A stretch of 64,000 bases of DNA from Nephrocerus scutellatus. Its lineage: Eukaryota > Arthropoda > Insecta > Diptera > Pipunculidae. The notes under the pieces are model-generated. The model saw nothing but the letters and a program-made list of their open reading frames with translations, was not told the DNA's origin and searched no databases. Made by a program: the position numbers and the translations under genes. Positions 46,145-58,732 of the stretch are shown here, piece after piece; the stretch's first letter is position 1, and each line of letters begins with the position of its first letter. The DNA is taken from contig OX352762.1 in the NCBI GenBank assembly GCA_947095585.1, positions 114,234,930 to 114,298,929 of the forward strand, written 5' to 3'.

Positions 46145-47690
46145 GGAGGTTTAGAACGCTGCCAACGAAATATTAGGGAATAGTTCTTTTTATGTTTTTT
46201 GTTATTCTTTTCTGGTTACGTTTTGTTGCCAAAGGTAAAATAAAGTAACAATTAAAGCTTAATTATTAAATACTTATACTCTATAGGCGTGAGTTAACGT
46301 AAAGTGAGTGAAATGAGTGAAAATGATCTGATAATCATGCCTCATCAGTTAGTTAGAATTTCATATCTTGCTCACTCAATTGAAAACATTTTGCGTATAG
46401 AAATTATTTAGAAAAAATTCATTTCCACTCGATCTGAAGTAGGTATTTGCTTGTTCTGTACAACAGGTCATATAGTGTTTTTATATTTTACACGACATTC
46501 ACCTAATTGAGCGGCACGGTGTGCGACTTTAACCTGAAACGAAGTGACTAATTCAATTTTTAATTGACTGCAAGTATTCTCTGTGACTCAGTGAGACTTA
46601 GTCAACAACACAACAACTGTCGAAACAGTCTTATTGCACTGAATTGTCACTGGTATTCGAAAGTTAATTATCTGGCGCGCCAGCTTTCATTTTATGTTAT
46701 TCAGACACCGAAAGGTTGATGAAACAGACAAAATGCACTAAACAAAACGTGGAACACGCTTTTATACCTTATACATATATGCTGACACCAACGAAATTCA
46801 AGCAAAAGTATGCGTGATCAAAGCAGTCAAACGCTGCAGCTCACAAGATGTAAATTTTAATGAATTACGCAAGAAAAACAAACTAAGAAGTGAAAGAACG
46901 GATTCCTCGACGGGACTAACAGTGAGTTTGCTTAGATAAGAAATGGGGAAAAAACAAATGCTTAGCAGCCGCATACATAACACGCCGACAATCCGACAAT
47001 TCCTTTACAATCCATTGCACATCTTCGCCAACTTCCTGTTCTTTCTGGAAGAATAAGAAGCCAAAGAAAAAACAACACAAAACACAAAAACAATATTCTC
47101 CACCGCTCAGCGACGACCTAAAATGTCTACTACCTACGCCTTTGTCTCTTTTCTTGTATCTTTTGGCTGTGCCAACATATTTTGTTAATCTGTGCCCGAG
47201 AAGACTAAGCGGTAAAGCCGATGAAGATTCAGAGTTTACCTTCCTCCACTTCTTTTACTCATTCTCAACTCGAAAAACTCAGCTAAAGGATTTGTCAACA
47301 AAGAAACTGATCAAATGCAAAATGCTGAACAAAGAAATAAAAAATCATTTTGTATTTTACTTAATCAAAAAAATTCCTAGTAGCCGAAATAATGAATTAA
47401 TATGGCTTTCATAATTGCAGATTGGTCATAATGCTGCCATCGTTCTACAATACTCGTACTCGTACATAGTTATCCAATTTAAGTTAATTATGCCGGGTTA
47501 AGAACAAATTTTTCTCTCGAACAGACTCATTTCAATACCAAACCAGCGGTCGATCAAGTATTTACATTGGGATGATCACTACTCGTCACTCGTTAACTTA
47601 AGTGTTCATGTCAAATCAACATTATTCAGTCACGTATGTGGTAATTCGACCCCTGAACTACAGGTTTAATCACAGATCGAAAATGTGGTA
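46145..47690. other. No recognisable gene
   Basis: Short frames without motifs. The frame 47142-47414 looks like chance AT-rich coding potential. Confidence 0.35.
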
Positions 47691-47699
47691 CAGCTTATT

Positions 47700-48300
47700 G
47701 AACATGACTCGCGCCTAGCGTTCAGATAAGGAGTTTAGTGTGACAGTCGCATCGTACAGACTATCGAACATGACTAACAATCTAAGCTACGTTCAAATAA
47801 TAAGTTTGCTGTGACAGCCGCGTCATACTGACTATCGAATATCATTGTCAAACAAGGCTGCTGGTTTTTTTTATCGTTCAGATAAGGAGTTTGGTGTGAC
47901 AGTTGCGTTGAACATGACTGTCAGTCAAAGCAGCTGTCATTTTAGACAGTTGCACCAAGTGTTCAAATAATAAGTTTTGGGTGACAGCCGCGTCGTACAG
48001 ACTATCGGATATCATTTTCAATCAAAGCTGCTGTTATTTTTGACCGTTGTGACTATTATTCAGATAAGGAGTTTAGTGTGTCAGTAGCTTCGTATAGACT
48101 ATCGAACTTGGCTGTCAATAAAAGCTGCAGTAATTTTTGACTGTTCCTCTTAGAGACTCTTCCACTTAGTATTTAGATAAAAAGTTTGGTGTGACAGTCG
48201 CGTTGAATATGACTGACAGTCAAAGCTGCTGTTATTTTTGAATGTTACCCCTATCGTTCAGATAAGTAGTTTGTTGAGACAGTCAAACTGATCATTCAAT
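47700..48300. repeat. ~85-bp satellite-like tandem array
   Basis: At least seven imperfect units start with gttcagataaggagtttagt (or close variants) at 47720, 47791, 47876, 47961, 48058, 48171 and 48256. Most spacings are 85 bp; variants are 71, 97 and 113 bp. Each carries gtgacagtcgcgtcgtacag and atgactgtcagtcaaagctg-like segments. Scattered relatives of the unit continue to about 48720. Confidence 0.8.
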
Positions 48301-48729
48301 TTCTAATTTTCAATTAGAAAAGCTGGAAACCGTCTGTTGTTTTCTTGCACTTAAATTTGTTACTGACTAATAAAAAATACATGTACACATTATAGATATA
48401 AACAAACAGGGCTAAAAAGAGTGACAATCAACAGCAAAAACACTTTCCAGCGATCAATTTTTAGCGTCAAACCAACAGTCAGAGAATCACATTCGCAGTT
48501 TGGAGCCACGTCAATCAAAACTGGCAGCCATTTTCGATAACGGAGAACGAACATTTTTAGTCACAGCTGCCCAAACCATCACAGAACCCGGCATTAAGTA
48601 ATTGGCAAACTATCGAACTTGACTGTCAGTTTTGATCAATATCACTTAAAACTGAAAGCGTGACCGACTGACTGTTGGTTTGACAGTTAAAACTGAAGTT
48701 CTTGTGGTTGACTGTCAGTCAGCGGCCAG

Positions 48730-50520
48730 GTTTGTTTGTGATCAATATCAGTAATAGGAGAGATAATTTAACTGTCAGAATTCTTATCTGTTTTTTTTTT
48801 TCATTCTCCGAGAAATATTTTTTCTCTGAGGCGTTTTTTACGCTCTCGGATGTAATCATTTTACTCTAAAAAAAAATACAGAACATTTCTTGACAGCCGT
48901 AGTTGTTTGTTTTTTTAAACATGGGACATGTCCACTACTATGGAGCATTCAGGTGAAAAACAAATCTTTTCTTTGGTATTAAAAAAAAACAGCAGATAAT
49001 TTTTTTGATCTGACAGATCTGATCAGAGAGAAAAATCATCGGATTTATGGGATAACTTGGGACTCGGACTTCACGGATTTCTTCGACATAAACACGGCCA
49101 ATATGTATATGCATTTCGTCAGTCAGTGGTAAACTTGATCTCGAGCTTAGGGCTTATGCAATGAGTATAGAAAATGCTGTCCATCTTTCCTCTTCGGAAA
49201 TAAGAGCTTGAGTGTTGTTTTGATTGTCAAACCGTTTTACTAATCTGACCACAAGGCGCAACAGGCAAAATTGACATGAGTTATGACTTATGACTTATTA
49301 AGTTCGATAGTCTGTCAGCTGCTTTACTTCCGTGCAGCTGTCGTTAAGAGACTTGACGTTATCATCCGCGCTTAAGGTGCCTATATCGAGCAGTTATGTG
49401 TTTTTCATAAAATTTGAAATGTTTCTAACATTTTAATAAAAATATTCATAAATGATGAAATTACAGCCTTTTGCTTTAGTAACACTTCGATTGCGACACA
49501 CTGTAGATGCATCATTTTGGCTTTATGTTATAAAAAATCCAAGTTTGTGCGTAATTTATTGAGTTTCACTGAAGATTAAAAATTTCTCATAATAATAGCT
49601 TTTAGGCTCTCGAGCGAAGGTATTTTCAGACAACGCGGACATACATAAACAAATGTTCCATATGTGACACACAAGCAAAAATACTGAAATTGGACCGTCC
49701 GACAGCCTAAACGGAGCATCACAGCAAGAATCAGCTCCCAGAATGCACTTGGCCTCTATATTTTGCTTGTTGTGTGATATGAAAACGAAAGAGAGAAGTA
49801 TCTCTTAAGCCACGAGCAACAAAATGGGAACAGCATAAGAAATTGGGGTCTACAAGTCGCATGATGAAATTTATTTATTGCAATTTCCTCCCCTTTCCAG
49901 CCTGCTCATGAATGTTTAATTTGTCTTGTTGTTGTATCTCTTGTCTCAGCATTTCAGCTTTTCTCCTCTTTGTTATCGTTATCATCACCATCATCATCAT
50001 CCGAGTCGTTGTTGTCGTTGACTTTCTCCAGATAATCTTTTACCAGACACAATGCACATATATCCAATGGCGAAGACAAAATAAGAACAAGAGCAAGATA
50101 AACATGAAGGAGACAATTTCCATTGATGCAGCAACTGCAATCTGCAACTTCCCAGTGCCAATTCCAAGCAGAGCACCCATCTGCGGCATCTCAGCGCGCT
50201 CGGTATCGGAAAATCATCAGACAATATTATACAAAAAATAGTGATGCATTAATTTAGGAATAGGAACAGCAAACACAATAGAAGAGAGTTTACTAAAACC
50301 AATAACCGGAAGAAAAAAAACCCAACTGCAAGGCACAACATTATGTATGCATGTTAATGCGGTAAACATAACAAATGTTATCATTCGTTGGACGAGGGAA
50401 GAGACGAAGAGCTCAAGAGTCTATTGGGGTGGTGTTCCAAACGATCAATAAGTGTTAAAGCTAAATTTGGTTTTCTTGAACGGCCATAAAAAATAGACTA
50501 TAAAACCTAATCGAGTATTT
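48730..50520. other. No recognisable gene
   Basis: AT-rich DNA. Frames at 49912-50241 (plus) and 49997-50224 (minus) overlap each other and have no recognisable family. A short (ATC)n run lies near 49981-50001. Confidence 0.35.
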
Positions 50521-50529
50521 TTCAGGTTT

Positions 50530-51180
50530 GCTTTTCGTTGCAAGGTAGTAGGTTGGATAGCCAATACGCCATAAGGGCAATTTATGCGACTACAATAAAC
50601 TCGAAATTAGTACAACAGTTCCAAGAAGAATTGGACTCGATCAGTCAATTCCTGGACATCACCATAGTATGGGTGCTGTGGTACAGTAATATAGAGGGTA
50701 CCGAGCGGGCGGTCGAATTTGCTAAGATAGGCGTCGCTATGGAGATGGTTAGCTTTCCAATGAGCTCAGTCAGTCTCCTTCTTTAATACTAAGTCACAGC
50801 TCAGGTGGAGAAGTCTGTCGAACTGCGCCATATCAAGATCAATATGGCCATCCTACAGCAAAAAGAAAACCACCGAGTTGTTATCCAGAACCCGGTAGGG
50901 TATTGCCAGAGTTGTGGCTAACAGCACTGGCCAGTGGGCAATCATCATGCTTGGGTATACCGCACAACAGCTTCTGCAGAAGTTGCAAAGATGAAAATGA
51001 GAAAGAAACTCTCATACACTTCCTCTGCAGTTGTCCGGCCCTAGCAGGGTCAAGACACCGCATTTTAGGTAAACCATTTTTTTACGACCTGAAAGAGCTC
51101 TCGGATTACAGTATCATCGACTTGATTTCATAACTGAACGCTACAGGCTGGATTTAAACCTTGTACTTATCCATACTAGA
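50530..51180 (+). mobile_element. LINE RNase H end and C-terminal knuckle
   Basis: The frame 50538-50786 encodes LDSQYAIRAI, SKLVQQFQEELDSI and VLWYSNIEGTERAVEFAKIG, where the family has WVPGHSNIEGNEKADELAR-G. The catalytic histidine and aspartate positions are altered. The frame 50903-51133 carries FCRSCKDENEKETLIHFLCS with the complete CxxC...HxxxxC knuckle and the conserved tail. Confidence 0.8.
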
Positions 51181-51199
51181 ACCCTCGAGTCTTGTGGCA

Positions 51200-52070
51200 T
51201 CAAAATGGCTCACACTAGCGCTAATTGAGGACCTCACAAGCACAGCATGGACCACTACTTTACCTACCTACCTACCAAGCCAGAAGAGAGAAGTAGTATA
51301 TTTTTCAATGGTAATATAATGCTATAGATAATATTTCCCATGTTAGTATAAAATAACTATAACATTCGCGTAATGTCAATCTCTTTTAGATAAACACAAC
51401 TTCAATTTACCTATAGTCGGCCCGCTCATTTTTTCTCGCACGGCTATATTCTAAATTCTCCATAATGAATAGGAAAGTTAAGGCGCTCTCACAACGGAAA
51501 AACTTAATACTTATGACTTACAAGATTGTGTGGAATTTGGTTTTGACAAAAACAAAATGTTTTGCTCGTTATGTCTTAATCTTAAACTATACGTTTTTCC
51601 ATTGTGATAGTGCGCTAAGTTAAGCTGGCTTGCAAAACATCTTGGGTTTTTTTTTTCAATTTAAATTTGGTTGACTGAATTTCAATTTAATTTTATTTAG
51701 ATTGTGACATTGGCTATAATATAAGAGCACTAAACTTGTTCTGGTTGACTAAAAATACTTCGTAAAGACCTTAATCATCAGTTATTCAAATTTGCGTGGG
51801 AACTAAAAACAAAATACAAATTTTAATTACTTGACCATTTGGTCTTCCAAATAAGATTTATTCGGCCTTAAGTCGCCCACTAGAAAAAAATTAATAAAAG
51901 TTCAGTGTCTACTGCTCTATATGGCTGGGTCAATGTAGAGGTGATAATGTTTAGAAGAAGCCACAAATGATTGTCATAGTGGAAACCTTAATATGAAATG
52001 AAGATTACTCCTCCTGACCAAAAAAAAAAGTAAACATCATTTAGAGAACCGTATTGGAACATTAATTATT
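51200..52070. other. No recognisable gene
   Basis: AT-rich; nothing recognised. Confidence 0.4.
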
Positions 52071-52075
52071 ATGTA

Positions 52076-52925
52076 CAGTATAGCCTCTCTAGTCCGGACA
52101 ACCGTTAGTACGGACTATCCAGTTATCCGGACACGTTTATATCTCGGACATTTTAAAAAATTCACCTCTGTAGTTTCTGTTCATTCTTTTTTGCAAAGCA
52201 GTAACAGTAATTTGTAGTTGGGGTGACTACCGAATCAGTCATTTATTTAAAATTGTTAAATTGCTGGGCTCTGTTAGTCTGTCTTTACGTTTTTTAGAAC
52301 TTTGGTATTTTTATATTACTGTTCGGTATTGTTTTTTCGATTTTTTTGCCCCTTGACTAAGTATAACTTTCTCAGTTTCCCATTTACACATAATCACATA
52401 ATTTTTGCAGATTTACCCATTAACGTATCTCCCGAGTCAGAAAAAACAAGCTCTGTTTGTCTGTCTGTGTCCACCATACATCCCAGACGGTTGAATTGAT
52501 GGGGATGAAAACTCATATTTAAACTGATTACATAAATTTGGAGGGCTCAGTTAATTTTGGCTGAAATCGGCAAACCGGGAGGGAAGTGGCACTTTACAGA
52601 CAGTTTTTCGAGATTTTGCAAATATCTCAAAAAGCATAGCACTTAGGAGAACCCTGTTAAGTGGAAACTAAATTAAAAAAACAATTTAGAAAAAAAAAGT
52701 GTTAAGTGGATAATAAATTAAAAAAAAAAAACAAAACAAAAATTTAAAAAACCATTTAGAAAAAATAAAATAAAAAATTAAAAAAAAATTTAATTTTATT
52801 TTCTATTACTTAACAATAATTAGTTTTAAATAAAATAAAACACAATATTAAAACAATTTGCCAGGCATTTCGCTAGTCCTTACAGAGCCAAAACTTTATG
52901 TGTCTGGACTAGCGAGGCTAGACTG
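52076..52925. mobile_element. Pogo/Tigger-like non-autonomous transposon
   Basis: The left end cagtatagcctctctagtcc and the right end ggactagcgaggctagactg are inverted repeats with few mismatches, bounded by TA at 52074-52075 and 52926-52927. The pattern (CAGT...CTCG/CTAGTCCGGACA) is that of pogo/Tigger-type ends. No transposase remains inside. The interior contains an inverted copy of the 32.5-kb repeat (52410-52660) and long poly(A)-rich tracts (52670-52855). Confidence 0.75.
52410..52660 (-). repeat. Inverted copy of the 32505-32990 repeat
   Basis: On the minus strand it reads ctcctaagtgctatgctttt, tttgcaaaatctcgaaaaac, gtgccacttccctcccggtt and aatatgagttttcatcccca. Each has a counterpart in the 32.5-kb units, and a (CAGA)-like run follows. 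It is nested inside the pogo-like element. Confidence 0.7.
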
Positions 52926-52929
52926 TACC

Positions 52930-55390
52930 TACGCAAACGGTTCTTTAGAAGTCAAGACAATTCGTTTGAACTTATGTATTGGACTTACCATTTGCAGGAA
53001 GCATGTTGACAGCAAAAAGTGTCGCCGCGTACAAGATCCCATGACATAATTATTATTCCATTAAATTCAGTGAGCGTAAAATCGGTTCGTAATGGGGCAA
53101 TGGGCTAGGTGCTAGGTGGACGTAATCGTTGCTGTGGACGTTGACTCACTCGTAAGAGATCAAAGAGATGCAAATTGGAAATGGTCACTGCATTTCTGAG
53201 ACGCGGTATATTAGCAATATAGACTGGTTTTCGTTTTTTTAGTATTCTGGAAGGAACAAAGTGGTGTCACCATCACTGGTAAACTTTTATTTTAAATTGA
53301 TGACTAACTCAATATTTCTTTCAAAATTATCTACTTTTATTGGATTGTAAATTATTTCACTTAAAACCCAATACTCTTATTTTGCACCATTTGTTGATTA
53401 CATAAAACAAAAACATTAAACCATTTTTCTCATCGCTATTTCAGCGGTCGTTGTTCGCTTTCGTAATTTGCGGTTGTGGTTATTTTTATCTGCTATTTGA
53501 TTAATTAGTAATGAAATTTCTTTTATTACACTGGCAAACACAGCTCAATACAATTACAGTTACCGTGTTATTGATTTCACAAACGCACAAGAAGAGAAAA
53601 ACTTCAATTTAATTAATACTAATCAGGAAAAGCAAAAACAAACAAATGAAACAACTATTTACAGATCACAACACTGCCATACCACCAACGCAAACATCAT
53701 TTCTACGAGTTGGAGTCACCTCAGGCTACACTACACACAAGGTGCTGGCGTAAGCAACAATATGTTTTGGTGCCTGACGAAATTTAACTAAATTTTAATA
53801 TATTTTATTTATAATAAATATTTTTAGGAAACCGAGTCGCTTTACCCAGCCGCGAAAGGTAAGAAAACGTAAGAACTAAGAAACTAACCAACGTACGACA
53901 CACGACACCACCAAATTCACTGCGAGTCTCTCGATTAATGAATCAAAAATTTACGATATATGAACACCTAGTTCATATGTTAAACATGTGTTTAAGAGAG
54001 ACTGTCGCAGCGTCATGATAAGTGTGGTCTCACTTGCTCTAGTAGAGACCAGCTTGTAAGATTGTAACCGTCGACGACCATCAACGCGACAGCCGCCGCA
54101 CTATTTGCGACAGAGATAGCATCTCTGACACTTGTTGATTACCTGATCATATAGCGTATACAATGTATTTACAAGGCTGAGATGGATATAATATTAGAGT
54201 ATTTACAAATATGTCATGCAAATTGTCGTTACATTTGACAGTTAAACAAATTTGATATATTTTTGTAAGCAATTCACATAAATTATAATAAAAATGGTAT
54301 TACTATTTATTGTGAATATTGTACAAATGATATAAGACGATGATAATTAACAAAACTATTGTATATTGTGTTGTATATTACATGGGCAATTATTTAATAG
54401 AGTACAGAAAATTCATTGCAAATCTTTGCGGAATTATTAATTATAATTATATAAAAATAATAATATTGGCCTATGTTATGTTATGTTATAGTAACATGGG
54501 AAATGTTACTATAACATAATATTAAGCTGTATACCAAGTTACAGAAAGTATACCTAAAGCCCAATTAATACATAAATGGGGTATGGTGCTAGTATGGTAG
54601 TGGTGTGGTGTGGGCGTGGAGCGGACGTAGCGCACTCAATTCACACAGCAGTGAGGATGGAGTGACATTTGTCAATTTTCTCTATTTAAGGCAGATGTTT
54701 GTCAATTATCAGTTCTCTGAACGTTTTCGGCGTTTCTATCGGATGTCTATCGACAAAGTAATAATGAAATTAAGACGTATTTCGCTCGCCATTCGTGTAA
54801 GCCACTCGTAGCATCGAAATGCCCGCGTCACGTCATTTCTGTCTGAATTGGCCCATAAGATAACTTTATACATAGTTGTGGATATAGTATCGTTTATCGA
54901 TTTAGACCTTAGTTTCTCCTAATGAAACGAAATAGCATTAAGATAGCTTGTGGTGATATCCTATGATTAAACTTGTGGCAAATGTTAACACATGCGGCTT
55001 TGTGGCTTAGTGTTGTCAGATTTCACTTTGCGTTTTACGAGTATAATTTAAAAAGCCTATATAACTTTCATTTAACAGAGCTAATAATGCTTCACCCTAC
55101 GTAGTTTACATTTCAAGTGTAAAGCGAAACTGAAAATATATTCATCCGGTTTGAATTCTGACATTTCGTTTAGAAACAACGTATATTATTTGCTGAACAC
55201 AAAATCAGTGCATTGTGATGCAATTCACCATAATAGATGCTACATGCAAAACATTTCAATTGTTTTCATTTTCTTATGGCTAGTCCAGACCAGATGGGAA
55301 TTGGTGCAGGTTTACCTTGTACCTTGCAGGATTGAAAGTTTATGACGGAGTTGAGTTTAAATTTGGACGCATTTCATCATATGGTTTGAA
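52930..55390. other. No recognisable gene; one perfect hairpin
   Basis: AT-rich DNA with no motif-bearing frames. At 54481-54519 there is a perfect 17-base inverted repeat (ttatgttatagtaacat) around a 5-base loop (gggaa). Confidence 0.4.
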
Positions 55391-55399
55391 AGATGTTAA

Positions 55400-55860
55400 T
55401 TAGGTTGAGTTGGTATTTAGCAGAAGAATAAATGACGTGGGTTTATTTTTTTTACAATGAAAAAATTCAACAAAAGACGTGTACCAAATACGAATATGTG
55501 CAACTGCAGTTGCAATTTCAACTTCTTGCAAATATTCGGTAACGCACCTGGCGAAGTGTGGTCTAGCATTGTCCTGCATTAGCATGACATTTTCCATAAC
55601 AAACGGTAAGAATGGAACCACATTTCTCCAGGATGTTGTTCATGTAATATGTGGAGTTCACCGATCCTTCAACGATGCACAACTCAGTTTTTCCGCGCAT
55701 GGAAATTCCTGCCCACACCATGATGGAACCTCCCCAGAAATTTTCGCGCTGGGCATCTCTTACCTGATCGTCTCCATACTCTGGTACGTCCATCTGGTGA
55801 ACGCAGACAAAACCTGGACTCATAAATGTGAAGGACTTTACCCTAGTCGGCATCAGTGAA
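55400..55860 (-). pseudogene. Tc1-like transposase, central part
   Basis: The minus-strand frame 55563-55853 encodes GGSIMVWAGISMRGKTELCI and EGSVNSTYYMNNIL. The frame 55400-55621 continues with VPFLPF, LMQDNARPHFARCVTEYLQE (second catalytic aspartate) and VEIA. The order matches Tc1-family transposases. The WP-RSPDLNPIEH block and the first catalytic aspartate block are missing or degraded, and a frameshift separates the two pieces. Confidence 0.85.
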
Positions 55861-56639
55861 ATCCTGGTGAAAGCGAGTAAATTACATTCGACGTCGCTTA
55901 TGCTTTATCGTGAGTCTCGGTACACGAGCAGGTCTTCGTGCTATATAAAGATAAAGATTTGTACCTTTTTCCATTCCGCTTCGCTTTTTTCTGGTGGACC
56001 TGCACTATTTACCTCCAATACAATTTTTTTCCAAAATGCTGCTACCACGCCACGATTTTCCTAGACTTGCATGCGACTTACCAACAGTTCGATCTGGGTC
56101 TTATTCGTCGATTTACTCCTAAAGCAACAATTGGTTTATTTTGTTCTAAATATAAAATACTTACATGTATCCGCTCAGATTCTACGTGGAAAAGAAAGTG
56201 AATAATAATGTGTTCCCTAACGGCATTTTTCGCACGAAATAAGTGCTGCCAATTTCCGTAATTTTTTCGAACATGACAATTATTTCGGGCGAAACTAACG
56301 TTAAGAAAAAAGCGAAAAGCTAAAAAACTAGGGCGGAATATAAACTCGCGATAACGCTTAGAATTTTTGACGTACACTGCTCGCTCGGGTTGAATAAAAA
56401 AACAGACCCATAAACGCACACATTAAATCAAGGACGCACTCATTTAATGTCAGACTGACATGACAAACATCTGCCGATCGTAAACACAGTAATGTCAATT
56501 ATCACTCGAAAAATGTACGTTTTGATTCCAGAATTTTTCCAGATATCCAAATAGATGGGTAAAGGGTATCGTGTTTGGTGATTCCAAATTCACGATATCG
56601 TATAAAAATTGTTTCGCGGCGGAAATCATGTAGGGCCCC

Positions 56640-56870
56640 TGGTCCTTTCATCATCATATTTGGCTCTACTACCGGGGTCCGGTCCTGGCCTCCCGGTTCC
56701 GTTTTTTAAAGGCGAGGTTATTGGCCTCGCGCCGATCATACTTTGAAGGGACTAGCTCGATCATTCAGCTTTTCCTGCATTGGAAGAAAATTACCAGCGG
56801 CCACCACGTGGAGGTTTGATCGCACTCCCACCAGTCAGAGATAGTTACGGCCACCTGCAATTCTAGAGCA
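56640..56870 (-). mobile_element. LINE 5' leader copy (match to 9650-9790)
   Basis: On the minus strand it reads gtggtggccgctggtaattt, gagctagtcccttcaaagta and ataacctcgcc. These match plus-strand 9690-9780 (gtggtggccgccggtaattt and onward). The end, carrying agccaaatatgatgatga, is shared with 13206-13275. No coding sequence follows. Confidence 0.65.
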
Positions 56871-56969
56871 TTCTGTGTTATTCCCCCTATTTCTGCTGAT
56901 GGCTGACCGTCTGTTCCTTTCACCGTGCTATATAACGGGAAAAAATTATTTTTACTTTTTAAATTGGTG

Positions 56970-56998
56970 TGCTTCTATTCTAGTGAACCACAGTGTAT
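56970..56998. repeat. Solitary Tc1-like terminal inverted repeat
   Basis: tgcttctattctagtgaaccacagtg followed by TA differs by only two bases from the right end of the transposon at 24247-27867. No partner end was recognised near the Tc1 transposase relic at 55400-55860, though they may belong together. Confidence 0.7.
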
Positions 56999-57099
56999 AT
57001 CGAACCGTACACGGCACCATAAGCATAGAAAATGTATTTTATGCAATTGCACCACATATACATAGCAATAACAAACGGAGATTTCCTGTAAACTCTTAA

Positions 57100-58732
57100 T
57101 TGTTTAACTAACGCAGCAAAAATAAAAAAATTCACATCTTAAATATTTTGATTATTTATTAATCTTTGTAGAAGAATAGTTTCTAGGTTTTTTCTTTTTA
57201 ACTTTCTTTGAGCAGCAGCAGTTTCATATTTTTAGTTTTTTTTTAAATAAAAATCTATATTCCCTAAAATAACATTCTTACTGAATATAAATTAATAACA
57301 AAGTGCTCTTCTTGGATTTTACATCATCTGAAACAGCCATTGTACGCCTGATGATAAGCCTGCCACATGATGCGGAATGAACGCGGAATTCACAAGCATC
57401 ACCCTGTTAAGCTGCTTGCGCACTACACTGCGACTACACCAACAAACGAATCCTGCTCTTTTCCAATTCTATACAAATTTATTTTAATTTGTTTGTCAAG
57501 AGTAATAATATAAATTTGTTACATTTCCGCTTCTTATATGTTAAATATATACTGTACTATGAATAATAATTACAACTTCGTAGGTATAAGAATTTATATT
57601 TTTTATTTTCGCATTTCCTTCGATTTATTGTTGAGGTTTTTCCCTCGATTTTATAATAATTTTTTGTTTTTTGCTACTCTAGAATTATATTTACTCTTAT
57701 AATTACGCAATATATTCAGTTTTTTCTGTTGTAGTTTCTTTTTATGTTTACTATTATATATATATATGTATTTGTTTTTATTCCCGTAAGTATTCCTTTT
57801 TTAATTTAGAGTTTTTTGATACAATTGCGGCCGTGTTTATATATATGAAAAAGTAATTGAAACAATTCTGCGAATATTTTTCTGAGTGATTTTTTTTTTG
57901 TAGTTTTTCTCATAGCAATAAATTTGGATGTTTGGCGGGGATGGGATAGACCCGCAATTGTATCGCGCAACTGATAATCAATAAGGGACATTTTTCAAAC
58001 ATCATTCCGGGTTTTTTATTTTTCAAGTCAAGTTAAATATCCCCTGTTCTTTGACTGAATGAAAAATCTATGATTTTTGCATTTTCTTGCTCAACACAAC
58101 ATGTTCTCACTCTGTTCTGTTCATGTGATGCAGTTGATTTAGCCAATGCTACCAACTTTTAGAAAAAATGTAGCGAATTAAAAATTTCTTTAATTTCCTT
58201 TAATGATATTGTAACAGTTTAAAAGAATTTGAAAGTGAACTAATAATTAAATCATCAACAAAATGATTTTGTACATTTGGGGGGGAAAATAATATGATAA
58301 CATAAAGTTAATTATGAATAGAACAGTACATAATTAAAATGGTAATGATAAAGTAAATAAAAACGAATTAGTATAGTTTCAGGAAAAAAAACAACAAGAA
58401 AATGTTATTATAATAAACATAATGCCGTTCGTCTGTACAAACATTGGCCAAAAATTGTTTTTGTGTTTTTCGTTTCAGCGAATTCTTGTCGTTAAAATTC
58501 GATGACATAAAAATTTGCGAGTTCCTTCATATTAAAATTTGTTTTTTTTTGCTGGTTTTTTTGTTTGTAGTTTTCAGAAATTCTTATATTTTGTGATCAT
58601 TATGTTAAAAAAGTCGACAGCTGGCTTTGTTGATGGGATAAATATTGTAGAACATGATTTTGGTGATTGTGTGGATTTGGTATTCTTGGTATAAAGAAAG
58701 GTGGCTTGTCGATACTTCATCAAAGATCTTAC
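57100..58732 (-). other. Candidate 3' untranslated region of the low-complexity gene
   Basis: This AT-rich, repeat-poor tract lies directly downstream (minus strand) of the stop codon at 58733-58735. Polyadenylation-type signals (AATAAA on the minus strand) occur at 58015-58020, 57777-57782 and 57155-57160. The true end is not determined. A donor-like GTAAGA follows the stop directly, so 3' UTR splicing is possible. Confidence 0.4.

Noticed and set aside
47700..48300. CRISPR-like array
   Set aside because: Repeats are imperfect, the whole unit repeats with no unique spacers, and the genome is eukaryotic.
49997..50241. Overlapping frames on both strands as a small membrane protein
   Set aside because: Neither strand shows a family motif, and simple (ATC)n sequence contributes to the open frames.
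56078..56419. 113-codon minus-strand frame as a gene
   Set aside because: No recognisable motif, basic/aromatic composition typical of chance, and no splice support; it lies between transposon fragments.
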